NCBI GenBank assembly: GCA_016706405.1
Contig: JADJJT010000001.1
Coordinates: 1,305,501 to 1,369,500 of the forward strand
Source of the DNA: Sphingobacteriales bacterium
GTDB taxonomy: Bacteria > Bacteroidota > Bacteroidia > Chitinophagales > UBA2359
DNA: 64,000 bases
Direction of reading: 5' to 3'
Under the pieces are notes generated by a model. The model was not told where the DNA came from and made no database searches. It was given only the letters and a program-made list of their open reading frames with translations. A program made the position numbers and the translations under genes. Position 1 is the stretch's first letter; each line of letters starts with the position of its first letter. Shown here piece after piece: positions 45,663 to 54,476 of this stretch.

Positions 45663-45759
45663 TATTTATTTAATGGTAGCCGCCATTCAGTTGCATAATT
45701 TTGCAGGTATTGAATCTTTAAAACCCTAAAATTAAATAGACACAAGCGTGTTGCTTCTC

Positions 45760-45847
45760 TGCTTTGTAAACTTTAATTTGTGTAAAGCATCTACCTTCCT
45801 AAACATAGCTAAACATAGGCTCGCAGATTTGAGCCTTGCCGAGGTCG
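45760..45847 (+). pseudogene. Degenerate tRNA-Arg copy
   Basis: This sequence aligns along its whole length with tRNA-Arg(UCU) at 39805-39878. GCATCTACCTTCCTAA corresponds to GCATCTGCCTTCTAA and CTTGCCGAGGTCG to CCTGCCGAGGTCA. It has many substitutions, a 10-bp tandem duplication (CTAAACATAG twice) in the variable region, and a broken acceptor stem, so it cannot fold. Similarity continues downstream into the rpsU promoter. Confidence 0.8.
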
Positions 45848-45882
45848 CTTAAAAAATATTTTAGAAAATAGTTTACCAAAAT

Positions 45883-45913
45883 TTGGTTTATAAAACCGTA
45901 TTTTGTACCTTTG
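45883..45913 (+). promoter_or_regulatory. Promoter for rpsU
   Basis: TTG (45883-45885) and TACCTTTG (45906-45913) are 20 bp apart, an excellent match to the phylum consensus. The rpsU ATG follows 48 bp later. The homologous site at 39914-39944 after tRNA-Arg has lost the -7 box. Confidence 0.7.
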
Positions 45914-45961
45914 CACTCTTATTAATAATTTCGTTATTGTTTAAAACAAATCATAGCAACA

Positions 45962-46159
45962 ATGCTGATTATAGACCCACGCGAATCGGATTCAATCGAT
46001 AAAGCACTAAAAAAATACAAGAAAAAATTTGAAAAAGCAGGCATTTTGCGCGAATTGCGCTCACGTCAGGCGTTTACAAAAAAATCAATTATTCGCCGCA
46101 GCCAAATTTTAAGTGCTAAATACCGTGCCCATGTCATTAGCCAACAAGAAAACGAGTAA
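45962..46159 (+). CDS. rpsU: 30S ribosomal protein S21
   Basis: A 65-residue basic protein with the S21 pattern: IDKALKKYKKKFEKAGILRE then LRSRQAFTKKSIIRRSQI. S21 joins the 30S platform late and affects initiation; in Bacteroidota it is near the sequestered anti-Shine-Dalgarno site. It is monocistronic, with its own promoter and a strong terminator, and is flanked upstream by the tRNA remnant. Confidence 0.96.
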   Translation: MLIIDPRESDSIDKALKKYKKKFEKAGILRELRSRQAFTKKSIIRRSQILSAKYRAHVISQQENE

Positions 46160-46261
46160 TAAATAAGCAAACAGCCAAATCGGCAGGTGTTTATAGTTAG
46201 TACACGTTAGCTTGCTTAATTTAATAAACTGGTTTAATAGTTTATAAATTTGTTATTTTTG

Positions 46262-46299
46262 CTGTCGTAATCCAATAGTTTGGGTTACGACAGTTTTTT
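46262..46299 (+). terminator. Strong intrinsic terminator after rpsU
   Basis: CTGTCGTAATCCAA (46262-46275) pairs with TTGGGTTACGACAG (46280-46293; one wobble) around TAGT, followed by six T residues. It is 100 bp past the rpsU stop. Confidence 0.85.
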
Positions 46300-46386
46300 A
46301 TATTGGTATAACTCAAACTAAATAAAAAGCTCGTTATTGAATGCTTATGCAATAATAACACGCCAAAACGTTTAAAAAAATCATAT

Positions 46387-47277
46387 ATGTTGCCTCGTCT
46401 TTTACTACCAATTGCTGTTGTTATAGGTTTATTGCTGGGCATTAGTTTATCCGGAAAAACCCAAACTGCTACGCAAACCTTAGCCCTTGCCAACCAATAT
46501 CTGGCAAATGGCCATTATAAGCAGGCAATTTTATATTATCAACGGGTTATTTTTTTTGACCAAACCGAGACCTTAGCTCCGCATTGCTACGCTAATATGG
46601 CTTTTTGCTACCAGCAAACAAGGCAATGGGCAAAAGCAGCCGAATTTTATAGTTATGCCCTATACACAGTTACCGGCAATAATGCTAACAACAACACGGC
46701 TATTACACCGCTAAACGACAGTTTGGCCTTTGAGCTAAAATTGCTAAAAATTGCCTGCCTGCTGTACGATGCGCAACACAAGGCAGCAATGATTGAATTG
46801 TTAGATTATAATGAGGCCTCGCTTACACCCGCCCAACAACACCGTTATTGGCTGTATATGGCTACCGGATATTATGCTGCCGACGACATTACAAAGGCAA
46901 AAACCTATTTTATTAAAGCGCTTCCTAATGCTGCCGACTCGGTAAAGGTTGATGTCTTGTTTGGCAAACTAATTAAGGCCAACAAAAAACGCGAAGGTAC
47001 AGCGATGCTGCTTAGCATTATTTTACCCGGCACTGGCCAGCTATACGCCGGCGACGTGCGCAATGCCCTAAACTCGTTTTTACTGACAAGCGGCTGGCTG
47101 GCATTGGCTATTAATACCGGCATTAATACCGGCGGCATAAGTGCGGTAATAACTATTGTGCCATGGTATGCCCGTTATTATATGGGCGGACTAACTAATG
47201 CTGCAACTGCTGTGAAAAACTACAAATTGAAAAAAAAGGATAAGATACACAGGCAAGTTCTAAAGTTATATCATTAG
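46387..47277 (+). CDS. TPR-like protein with C-terminal membrane segments
   Basis: 296 residues. An N-terminal hydrophobic segment (LLLPIAVVIGLLLGISLSG) may be a signal or anchor. Residues about 30-180 have TPR-like helices (ALANQYLANGHYKQAILYYQ, CYANMAFCYQQTRQWAKAAE). The C-terminus has SIILPGTGQLYAGDVRNALN followed by two hydrophobic segments (about 235-275), a pattern seen in small Bacteroidota membrane proteins that pair TPRs with a PGxGQxYxG motif. Probably a periplasm-facing membrane protein of unknown function. Confidence 0.75.
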   Translation: MLPRLLLPIAVVIGLLLGISLSGKTQTATQTLALANQYLANGHYKQAILYYQRVIFFDQTETLAPHCYANMAFCYQQTRQWAKAAEFYSYALYTVTGNNANNNTAITPLNDSLAFELKLLKIACLLYDAQHKAAMIELLDYNEASLTPAQQHRYWLYMATGYYAADDITKAKTYFIKALPNAADSVKVDVLFGKLIKANKKREGTAMLLSIILPGTGQLYAGDVRNALNSFLLTSGWLALAINTGINTGGISAVITIVPWYARYYMGGLTNAATAVKNYKLKKKDKIHRQVLKLYH

Positions 47278-47695
47278 AATATTATATAATCGTTGGGGTA
47301 AAGTATCCGGATTATTTTAGCTATGTTTCACAGGTCGCTTTAGTCAAAAAAGTTTGCATCACTGCTACTACTTTGGCGTTTGCTTTGATTTTTTAGGATA
47401 AATGCCCAATTTTGCGCTATTGCCGCCCGTAGCTTAAAAGAAAAACCGAATAAGCAAACCGTTAGAACTATGGGACAAAAACCAAGCGAAAACCAATGGT
47501 GTCAAAGCTGCCGAAGGTAAAATAACCGCTGCGGCACACCACTTGGCAGGCTTGCGTCCCACCGTGGGGGGGACGAGGGGGGGGGGCTAACAACCAACCC
47601 CGCCCACCAAATAAATTTTAGATTGTAGTTAATATGCCGTAAATTGCAGTTGTAATCTTTTTCTTATTGATATGTTTTTATAAATTAATGATATT
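47278..47695. other. Spacer with two long G runs
   Basis: 418 bp without a recognised gene. G7 (47566-47572) and G10 (47577-47586) stand out in an AT-rich spacer. They are followed by CCCCGCCCACCAAA, which nearly repeats 21308-21320 beside the orphan T9SS remnant. It may hold a decayed gene end; no promoter box for the protease was found. Confidence 0.5.
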
Positions 47696-48052
47696 ATGCG
47701 TACTACTTTATTTACTGCAAGCAGGCTGTGTTTAACCTTATTTTTAGTAGCAAACGTTTTTATTACAAGTAAGGCCCAAACTAATTGGGTTGGCATTACT
47801 AATACAACGCCAAAACTGCCTACAATTACAATACCATCAACCAATTACAAGGCTACAACCGTAACAATTAGTATAGAAGGCTATTTGGCAACAGCCGTAA
47901 ACACCCCACAAGGCGAACAGTATATAATTAGTTTACCCAATGCCACTCAAATTTTACAAGCCGGCGCTCCCGACTTGCCAAAATTAGCCATTCGTAATTA
48001 TTTCAGACAACCAAAATACGACGGTAACGGTAGCGGCTTTCGATTATATTGA
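47696..48052 (+). CDS. Gingipain-family protease, N-terminal fragment (signal and propeptide)
   Basis: The 118-residue frame has a signal peptide (LTLFLVANVFITSKAQ) and the start of a C25 propeptide ending GAPDLPKLAI. The last 22 residues are out of frame. Dropping one base at about 47993 gives VIISDNQNTTVTVAAFDYID, which reads directly into the 48060 frame. The two frames are therefore one gene of about 1260 codons interrupted by a single-base insertion. Confidence 0.8.
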   Translation: MRTTLFTASRLCLTLFLVANVFITSKAQTNWVGITNTTPKLPTITIPSTNYKATTVTISIEGYLATAVNTPQGEQYIISLPNATQILQAGAPDLPKLAIRNYFRQPKYDGNGSGFRLY

Positions 48053-48059
48053 TATTCCA

Positions 48060-51000
48060 ATGGCTGCCCCCGTTGCCCCATCGAAGGGCAGTTTATCGCG
48101 CCAAATTAACCCTGCCGATGTGCCATTTACGTATGGAGCCGCTTACAACAAAAGTGCATTTTATCCGGAAGAAATTGCCACCCTGCGCAAACCCTATATT
48201 TTGCGCGATTTTAGAGCCCAAACCCTAATAGTACACCCGTTTCAATATCAACCCAAAACCCAAACCCTGCGTATTTATACCAATTTAACCCTCGAAATAA
48301 AAAACGACCAAAACGGCAATGTTTTTAACCCTTTGATACGGACAACCCCTTTAAACACGATAAGCGCCGAGTATAACACCATTTACAAACAACATTTTGC
48401 CAACTACACCCAATTAGCTGCGCAACAAAAATACACCCCTCTTGAAGAGAACGGAAGCATATTAATAATTGCCCCGAAAAAACTTGCTCCTGCTATGCAG
48501 CCCTATATTGACTGGAAGCTAAGAACAGGCCACCCTGCCGAATTAGTTACCCTCGAAACAATAGGGGCTGCGACCTCGGACATACAAGCGTACATAAAAT
48601 ATTATTACAACAACAATAAACTTACTTATTTATTGCTTGTAGGAGATGCCGAAGATGTTCCGCCCATGTGGTCGGAGGTGGCAAGCGGCGACAGCGATGT
48701 AATGTATGGCTTTATTGACGGGGATGACCATTATCCGGAAATATTGGTAGGTCGTTTTTCGGCCTCGACCACCGAAGAGGTTGCCATGTATGTTAAACGC
48801 ACTATTAACTACGAGCGCAATGCAACCGAAAATGATGATTTTTATAAAGCGGCTACCTTTATTGCCTCTGACCAAGGGCCAGGCGACGAAAACGAGTACG
48901 ACTTTGAACATTGCCGCGGTATGCGCCAAAAAATGCTCGACTATACTTATACTACCGGATACGAGCTTTATGACGGCGACCAAGGTGAAGCTGACATGCC
49001 CGGAAACCCTAATCCCGAAGACGTAATTAACACCATAGAAGCCGGCATAGGCGCTATGCTTTATACAGGGCATGGCAGCGAATTTGGCTGTGTAACTTCA
49101 AATTTTTCGAGTGGCGATATTGCCTCGCTTGAAAATAAAAACAGATTGCCGTTTTTTTGGTCGGTGGCCTGCTTAAATGGCGCTTTTAAAGGGGCAACTT
49201 GTTTTGCCGAAGCCTGTACCCGTGCCAGCAAAGATGGCGAGCCAACAGGTTTTGTGGCCGCACTTATGTCGTCAATAAATCAAGTTTGGGACGAGCCAAT
49301 GGATGCCCAAGACGAAATGGTAGCCTTGCTTACCGACAGCTATGCCAATAATATTAAACGCACTTTTGGCGGTATATCATTTAACGGCTGTATGCACATG
49401 AACGACGAATATGGAAGTACGGGCGAGGCCATGACAGATACCTGGAACTGCTTTGGCGACCCCTCGCTAAAACTGCGCACCAACACACCCCAGCCTATTG
49501 CAGCCCAGCACGAGGCAACCTTATTCATTGGCGACAGCGAGCTAAATATTACTTGCGATAAAGAAGGCGCTTTGGTTAATTTAATACTTCAAAACCAACT
49601 TATAACATTGGGAAAAATAGAAAACGGCGGCCTTAATATTCTATTTGCCCCTATAAATGAATTAGATACCTTACAATTAACTATTTCCGGATATAATTTA
49701 ATACCCTATTTGGCCGAAATACCCGTTATTCCCGGATCAGGACCTTACGTAGTAAAAAACAACATCACATGGTTCGAGACGATAGGCAATGCCAACAATA
49801 TTCCGGAATATGGCGAAACATATTCAGCAAATCTTACCCTTAAAAATATAGGTGTAGAAGCAGCCACTAATATAAAGACAACCGTTAGTTGCACCTCGCC
49901 ATACATAACCCTCGATAAAACAACCGAAAACTGGGGCAATATTGAGCCAAACACCACCTTAACCATTGACAACACTTTTAATTTTACCATAGCCAACAAC
50001 GCCCCCGACCAACTCAACATCTTATTTAAGCTAAATATTACCGACGATAAAGGAAGTACCTGGCCAAGTCAAATTTTACTGAAAATAAATGCACCAAATT
50101 TGGTCATTTCTAACAAATTTACTATTGACGACTCGATATTAGGCAATAACAATAATCGTTTAGACGTGGGCGAGGCTGCAACGGTATATTTTACCGTTGA
50201 AAACACCGGACATGCTGCCGCCTACAACGGCCTTGGCGAAATAATAGCAAAAGATGCCTTCGCTACTTTAAGCAATGTTACTAATACTTTTGTTAGTTTA
50301 GACCCCGGCCAAAAAGCCGAACTTTTGTATTTGGCAACCGCCTTGCCATCGGCACCACAAGGGGTAATTAACAATTTTAGCTTGGTAGTTACTGCCAACG
50401 CTTATACCGACAAGCAAAATTTTGGCCTAAAAATTGGGCAAATTATAGCCGAACTTAACCCGGATTTTAATTTTGAAACAAGCGGCGACAAGGAATGGAC
50501 AATTACTACTACTAATCCCTACGAAGGCGCATATTGTATGCAATCGGGCCAAATTGGCCACAATAAAATTAGCACTATCCAAATTACCAGATACGTAGCC
50601 TCTAATGACAGTATTGCGTTTTACAGCCGTACAGACTGCGAGCTCAATTATGATTTTTTGCATTTTTATATTGATGGCAATGGGCAAAAAAGCTGGTCGG
50701 GCAAAAATAACTGGGCGCGTACTGCGTATGCCGTTAGCGAAGGCTATCATACTTTTAAATGGGAATACGCTAAGGATGAATATCAATCGGAGGGTGCCGA
50801 TGCCGCATGGCTCGACTTTATAGAACTGCCCTCTGATTATTTGGGCGGCGATTGCCAGGCACAAAAACCAACCTTAACCCCCAGTGCGCCTGTGTTTACA
50901 AAAGACCAGTCTGTAACATTTACCGTTAGCAATTCCAATACAAATATTGACTACGAAACAATTGTAATAGCCGTTGATGCCAATACTACCCCCCCAAACA

Positions 51001-51479
51001 AAATTGTGGCAACCAGTAAAATGAGCAGTATTTATTTAAACACCCCCTCGGTTTATAAACTTACCGCAATTAATTACCCCAAAGCACACCCACTTATTAT
51101 GAATGCAGATAAAGGTATTATTTATAGCCCTTGCATGATGGCTTCGGAAACTGTAACCATTGAAATTACCAACCAGACTGTAGGCATGGCGCAACAAAAT
51201 CCGGAAGAAACAATGGCAGCTATTTCGGTAAGCCCCAACCCAAGCACAGACCAAGTTACTATCAACAGCCCCGCTTCCTCGAGTCAAATTAACTTAGCAA
51301 ATGCAGCCATACGCTTATACGATGCGCAAGGCAACGAAGTAAGGTTTACTACAAGGGCAAAACAAGCTCAATACATAACTATATCCATGCAAAATTTGCC
51401 ATTAGGCATTTATATGTTAGCTGTTGATTTACCTAATAGCGGCGCAACTCAACTACATAAAATAATTAAATGTAATTAA
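48060..51479 (+). CDS. Peptidase C25 (gingipain-like) with T9SS type A sorting domain
   Basis: 1139 residues in the main frame; the true start is likely 47696 in the frameshifted upstream piece. The caspase-like C25 domain (about 130-480) has the catalytic histidine in TGHGSEFG (His338) and cysteine in SVACLNGAF (Cys371). After it come beta-sandwich domains (about 490-1030), including a CARDB-like segment with VYFTVENTGHAAAYNG. Residues about 1055-1139 are a T9SS type A domain (ISVSPNPSTDQV, IRLYDAQGNEV, LPLGIYMLAV). It would be a secreted or surface cysteine endopeptidase. The sorting domain argues against it being the T9SS sortase PorU. Confidence 0.9.
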   Translation: MAAPVAPSKGSLSRQINPADVPFTYGAAYNKSAFYPEEIATLRKPYILRDFRAQTLIVHPFQYQPKTQTLRIYTNLTLEIKNDQNGNVFNPLIRTTPLNTISAEYNTIYKQHFANYTQLAAQQKYTPLEENGSILIIAPKKLAPAMQPYIDWKLRTGHPAELVTLETIGAATSDIQAYIKYYYNNNKLTYLLLVGDAEDVPPMWSEVASGDSDVMYGFIDGDDHYPEILVGRFSASTTEEVAMYVKRTINYERNATENDDFYKAATFIASDQGPGDENEYDFEHCRGMRQKMLDYTYTTGYELYDGDQGEADMPGNPNPEDVINTIEAGIGAMLYTGHGSEFGCVTSNFSSGDIASLENKNRLPFFWSVACLNGAFKGATCFAEACTRASKDGEPTGFVAALMSSINQVWDEPMDAQDEMVALLTDSYANNIKRTFGGISFNGCMHMNDEYGSTGEAMTDTWNCFGDPSLKLRTNTPQPIAAQHEATLFIGDSELNITCDKEGALVNLILQNQLITLGKIENGGLNILFAPINELDTLQLTISGYNLIPYLAEIPVIPGSGPYVVKNNITWFETIGNANNIPEYGETYSANLTLKNIGVEAATNIKTTVSCTSPYITLDKTTENWGNIEPNTTLTIDNTFNFTIANNAPDQLNILFKLNITDDKGSTWPSQILLKINAPNLVISNKFTIDDSILGNNNNRLDVGEAATVYFTVENTGHAAAYNGLGEIIAKDAFATLSNVTNTFVSLDPGQKAELLYLATALPSAPQGVINNFSLVVTANAYTDKQNFGLKIGQIIAELNPDFNFETSGDKEWTITTTNPYEGAYCMQSGQIGHNKISTIQITRYVASNDSIAFYSRTDCELNYDFLHFYIDGNGQKSWSGKNNWARTAYAVSEGYHTFKWEYAKDEYQSEGADAAWLDFIELPSDYLGGDCQAQKPTLTPSAPVFTKDQSVTFTVSNSNTNIDYETIVIAVDANTTPPNKIVATSKMSSIYLNTPSVYKLTAINYPKAHPLIMNADKGIIYSPCMMASETVTIEITNQTVGMAQQNPEETMAAISVSPNPSTDQVTINSPASSSQINLANAAIRLYDAQGNEVRFTTRAKQAQYITISMQNLPLGIYMLAVDLPNSGATQLHKIIKCN

Positions 51480-52014
51480 TTAAAGTCTTTATAAGGCTAA
51501 AATAAAATATTTATTACACAAATAGCAGCGCGGCATGATATTTGTCGTAAATTAGCACCTCGTTTTCTTATCTTTTAACACGAAAAGCCAAATTAGCAGG
51601 CAAAATTGAACCTTTTCGCCCCTTTTAAGCTTTAGTCTATTATAAACATATAAATTAAAAGAAATGATCAACTAATTTTAAGACAGCACAAGACCCTTAA
51701 AACAAAAACAACAAGAAAATAAAAATTTAACTCCTCCGTTATATTTTTCCGGAAATTTTATTTTTTTCGGAAATTTTGATTTTTTACCCACTTTACTATA
51801 AATAGCTAAGTTGGTTGCTTAAACAAAGCAGGCAGTAGGGTATTTCATCGGCAAAAATTACTATTGAAAAAAAGAAAAAGCAGCCCATTTATAAAGTTGT
51901 TTATTTATACAAATATTTTCACTATTTTAAAATTTGAAAAACTTTCTTTAAAAACAAAAATCAGCATGTAATACCACTATTTGTAGTGGCATGGTTTAAC
52001 CAAATTACTTTTTT
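51480..52014. other. AT-rich spacer upstream of arginase
   Basis: 535 bp without an ORF that looks real. It holds near-repeats of CGGAAATTTT around 51751-51780. Shortly before the arginase start is a small perfect hairpin, CCACTA-TTTG-TAGTGG (51974-51989), 25 bp upstream of the ATG, which could affect translation. No exact TAnnTTTG box was found. Confidence 0.4.
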
Positions 52015-53061
52015 ATGGATACAATTAAAATTATTGAGAACCGTTCGGAAATTGCCGCTGGCACGCGCGGCGCAAGTTTAGGGATAGACGCACTAAAAAT
52101 TGCCGCCCTAAACAATAATAGCGATTTTTTTAATAAGTACGAACATATTGAAATTGAACACCAAAACCATTTATTAGGCCAACCCGTAGCCCAACCCTAT
52201 GCTAAACGCATTGAAGGTTTAGCAAAAATTTACGACCGCGTTAGCCGAACAGTATCGCGCGAGTTAATTGGGCGGCGATTTCCGTTGGTAATAGCTGGCG
52301 ACCACGCCTCGGCAGGTGGAACAATTGCCGGCGTTAAAAAAGCATTTCCATTTTTAAAATTAGGCGTAATTTGGATAGATGCCCATGCCGATGTTCATAG
52401 CCCATTTACTACCCCATCGGGTAATATGCACGGTATGCCCTTGGCCATTGCCTTGGGTATTGACAATATTGACTGTGCACGCAACGAACCCGATACCGAT
52501 ACACAGGATTTGTGGGAACACCTTAAACATATTGGCGGCGCAAACTCAAAAATTACTCCTAACGACCTTATATATATTGGTGTACGCGACACCGAACCCG
52601 AAGAAGATTACCTTATAAGTAAATTTGGCATTAAAAATTATTCTATTGCCGAACTAAACCGCCTTGGGGCCTTAGCAGTTGCCAAACAAACCCTCCAACA
52701 ATTGGCGCATTGCGAAGTTTTATACGTATCTTTTGATGTTGATAGCATGGACTGCGAATTGGTATCGAGAGGGACCGGCACACCCGTACCCGGCGGCATT
52801 AGCCAACAACAAGCTACCGACTTAGTGCTAACGCTGCTTGAAAGCCCAAAAGTATGCTGTTTTGAAATGGTTGAAATTAACCCAATTTTAGACACAAAAG
52901 GCAATATGATGGCCGATACTGCTTTTAAAATTTTAGAACAAGCCACAAAAACTATTGAGGGGCGCCCCTACCAAGGCTTTTTCGTTACAAAATACCGCAA
53001 CACGCAACCCCTCTACTACTACCACTACCATTACAAGCGCAGGCTTACCGCCAACATATAA
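52015..53061 (+). CDS. rocF: Arginase
   Basis: A 348-residue arginase of the ureohydrolase superfamily. The metal ligands lie in GDHASAGG, WIDAHADVHSP and SFDVDSMD, and the loop TTPSGNMHGMPLA is typical of arginase rather than agmatinase. EMVEINP is the conserved C-terminal block. It hydrolyses arginine to ornithine and urea with two Mn ions. The C-terminus has a short Tyr/His/Arg-rich tail (YYYHYHYKRRL). No ornithine-using or urease gene is adjacent. Confidence 0.93.
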   Translation: MDTIKIIENRSEIAAGTRGASLGIDALKIAALNNNSDFFNKYEHIEIEHQNHLLGQPVAQPYAKRIEGLAKIYDRVSRTVSRELIGRRFPLVIAGDHASAGGTIAGVKKAFPFLKLGVIWIDAHADVHSPFTTPSGNMHGMPLAIALGIDNIDCARNEPDTDTQDLWEHLKHIGGANSKITPNDLIYIGVRDTEPEEDYLISKFGIKNYSIAELNRLGALAVAKQTLQQLAHCEVLYVSFDVDSMDCELVSRGTGTPVPGGISQQQATDLVLTLLESPKVCCFEMVEINPILDTKGNMMADTAFKILEQATKTIEGRPYQGFFVTKYRNTQPLYYYHYHYKRRLTANI

Positions 53062-53160
53062 TCCGGCAAAAAATAATATTATTATTTAGCTCAATTAGTA
53101 TTTGTCTAACTGTTTTAAGTATTAATCGTTTTAGTTGCTGCCTACTCATTTGCTTTCTTT

Positions 53161-54459
53161 TTGCTTTATTATATGGTGCTAACCACCAATATACACCTGT
53201 TAATTGTGTTGTTATTTTTGGCCTTATACGCCCTAACTAATGGCGCGCAAATTGCTATTGCCCAAGGCGTTAAACAACCGCTGCCTGCTGCAAATTTTTG
53301 GGGAATTAGTGCCATATACCGCGCCCCACGTACCTTTTTAATGGCTATGCTGGTAGGCAATGCTTTGTTTTTTGCTGGATATTTTATAGCAGCAGCTACT
53401 TTATCCGGAAAGTTATTAGGTCAACTTCTACCTTCCGGATGGTTTCTATGGCTTTTACAAGTAGCAATCCCCGCTCTAATTATCATTTTTGTTGTTGAAT
53501 TGGGCACTCAAATGTTGTTTAGGCTAACTCCAAACACTGTGTTTTATAAATTGCGCTGGCCACTATGGTTAATTTATGTGGTTCTATGGGTTTTTGCATG
53601 GCCATTAGCTTGGGCAAGCCGTAAATGGCTAAATTACCCCGGCGACGAAGAACACGCCAATCAGGTATTGAGCCGCGCTGACCTATACCATGCCCTAAAA
53701 ATAAAAGGCCTGATAGACAGCAACGAAACAGACGACCTGACGATGGTCGAAAAAGCACTTGACTTACCCTACATTAAAGTGCGCGAGTGCATGATACCGC
53801 GTACCGAAATTTATGGGGTTAATATTACCGATACTATTGACGTTGTAAAACGCGAGCTAACAGAAAGCCGCCATTCAAAATTAATAGTTTATAAGGAAAA
53901 TATTGACAATATAGTAGGCTATATCCACCACCAAGACGTTTTACAGCTACATCAAAAAAATAACCAAAACTGGCAAGACCGCCTTTGGCGTGTAGTTACC
54001 GTACCACAATCGTATCCGGCAAGCGAGTTATTAGCTACCCTCATCCGCGAACACCGCAGTATTGCATGGGTAATTGACGAGTTTGGCGGCACCGCAGGCA
54101 TTGCTACCCTCGAAGATATTATTGAAGAAGTAATTGGCGAAATTTCTGACGAATACGATGTACAAGAGCACGATGAAGCTAAAATTGCGCCCGATAAATA
54201 TCAATTTTCCGGACGCTTAGAAATTGACTATATCAACGAAAAATATGGTTTAGACCTCCCAATTGGCGAATATGAAACTTTAGCCGGATGGATTATGACT
54301 AAAATTGAACGCATACCACAAAATAACGAAGAAATAAATTTAGACCCGTTTTTACTAAAAATTATTGAGGCTGACGAAAAACGAATAAATAGCCTGTTAT
54401 TACAAGTAATTAAAAAAACGGATAACGGCAATGATATTCCACAAAACGAGCACCAATAA
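53161..54459 (+). CDS. CNNM/CorC/HlyC-type membrane protein
   Basis: 432 residues. The N-terminal half has three or four hydrophobic segments (DUF21/CNNM transmembrane domain, about 5-155). Then comes a CBS pair (about 200-330, CMIPRTEIYGVNITDT and IAWVIDEFGGTAGIATLED) and a C-terminal CorC/HlyC domain (about 345-420, FSGRLEIDYINEKYG and LAGWIMTKIERIP). Members take part in divalent-cation homeostasis; in Bacteroidota a relative is the gliding protein GldE, which I cannot exclude or confirm here. An IS element begins 17 bp after its stop. Confidence 0.88.
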   Translation: MLYYMVLTTNIHLLIVLLFLALYALTNGAQIAIAQGVKQPLPAANFWGISAIYRAPRTFLMAMLVGNALFFAGYFIAAATLSGKLLGQLLPSGWFLWLLQVAIPALIIIFVVELGTQMLFRLTPNTVFYKLRWPLWLIYVVLWVFAWPLAWASRKWLNYPGDEEHANQVLSRADLYHALKIKGLIDSNETDDLTMVEKALDLPYIKVRECMIPRTEIYGVNITDTIDVVKRELTESRHSKLIVYKENIDNIVGYIHHQDVLQLHQKNNQNWQDRLWRVVTVPQSYPASELLATLIREHRSIAWVIDEFGGTAGIATLEDIIEEVIGEISDEYDVQEHDEAKIAPDKYQFSGRLEIDYINEKYGLDLPIGEYETLAGWIMTKIERIPQNNEEINLDPFLLKIIEADEKRINSLLLQVIKKTDNGNDIPQNEHQ

Positions 54460-54476
54460 TAAGTTAACGAAAAGTA

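Noticed and set aside
45760..45847. A second functional tRNA-Arg
   Set aside because: The acceptor stem and anticodon arm no longer pair and a 10-bp duplication disrupts the body.
39805..45930. Integrase-borne genomic island with att sites at tRNA-Arg
   Set aside because: No integrase, recombinase or phage gene lies between the repeats, and the repeat covers the whole tRNA and promoter rather than a short att core; kept only as a duplication hypothesis.
47985..48060. Programmed ribosomal frameshift in the C25 protease
   Set aside because: No slippery heptamer or downstream structure is evident; a plain inserted base explains the break.
48060..51479. Identification of the C25 protein as the T9SS sortase PorU
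   Set aside because: It ends in a T9SS type A domain, so it is a secreted substrate rather than the sortase.
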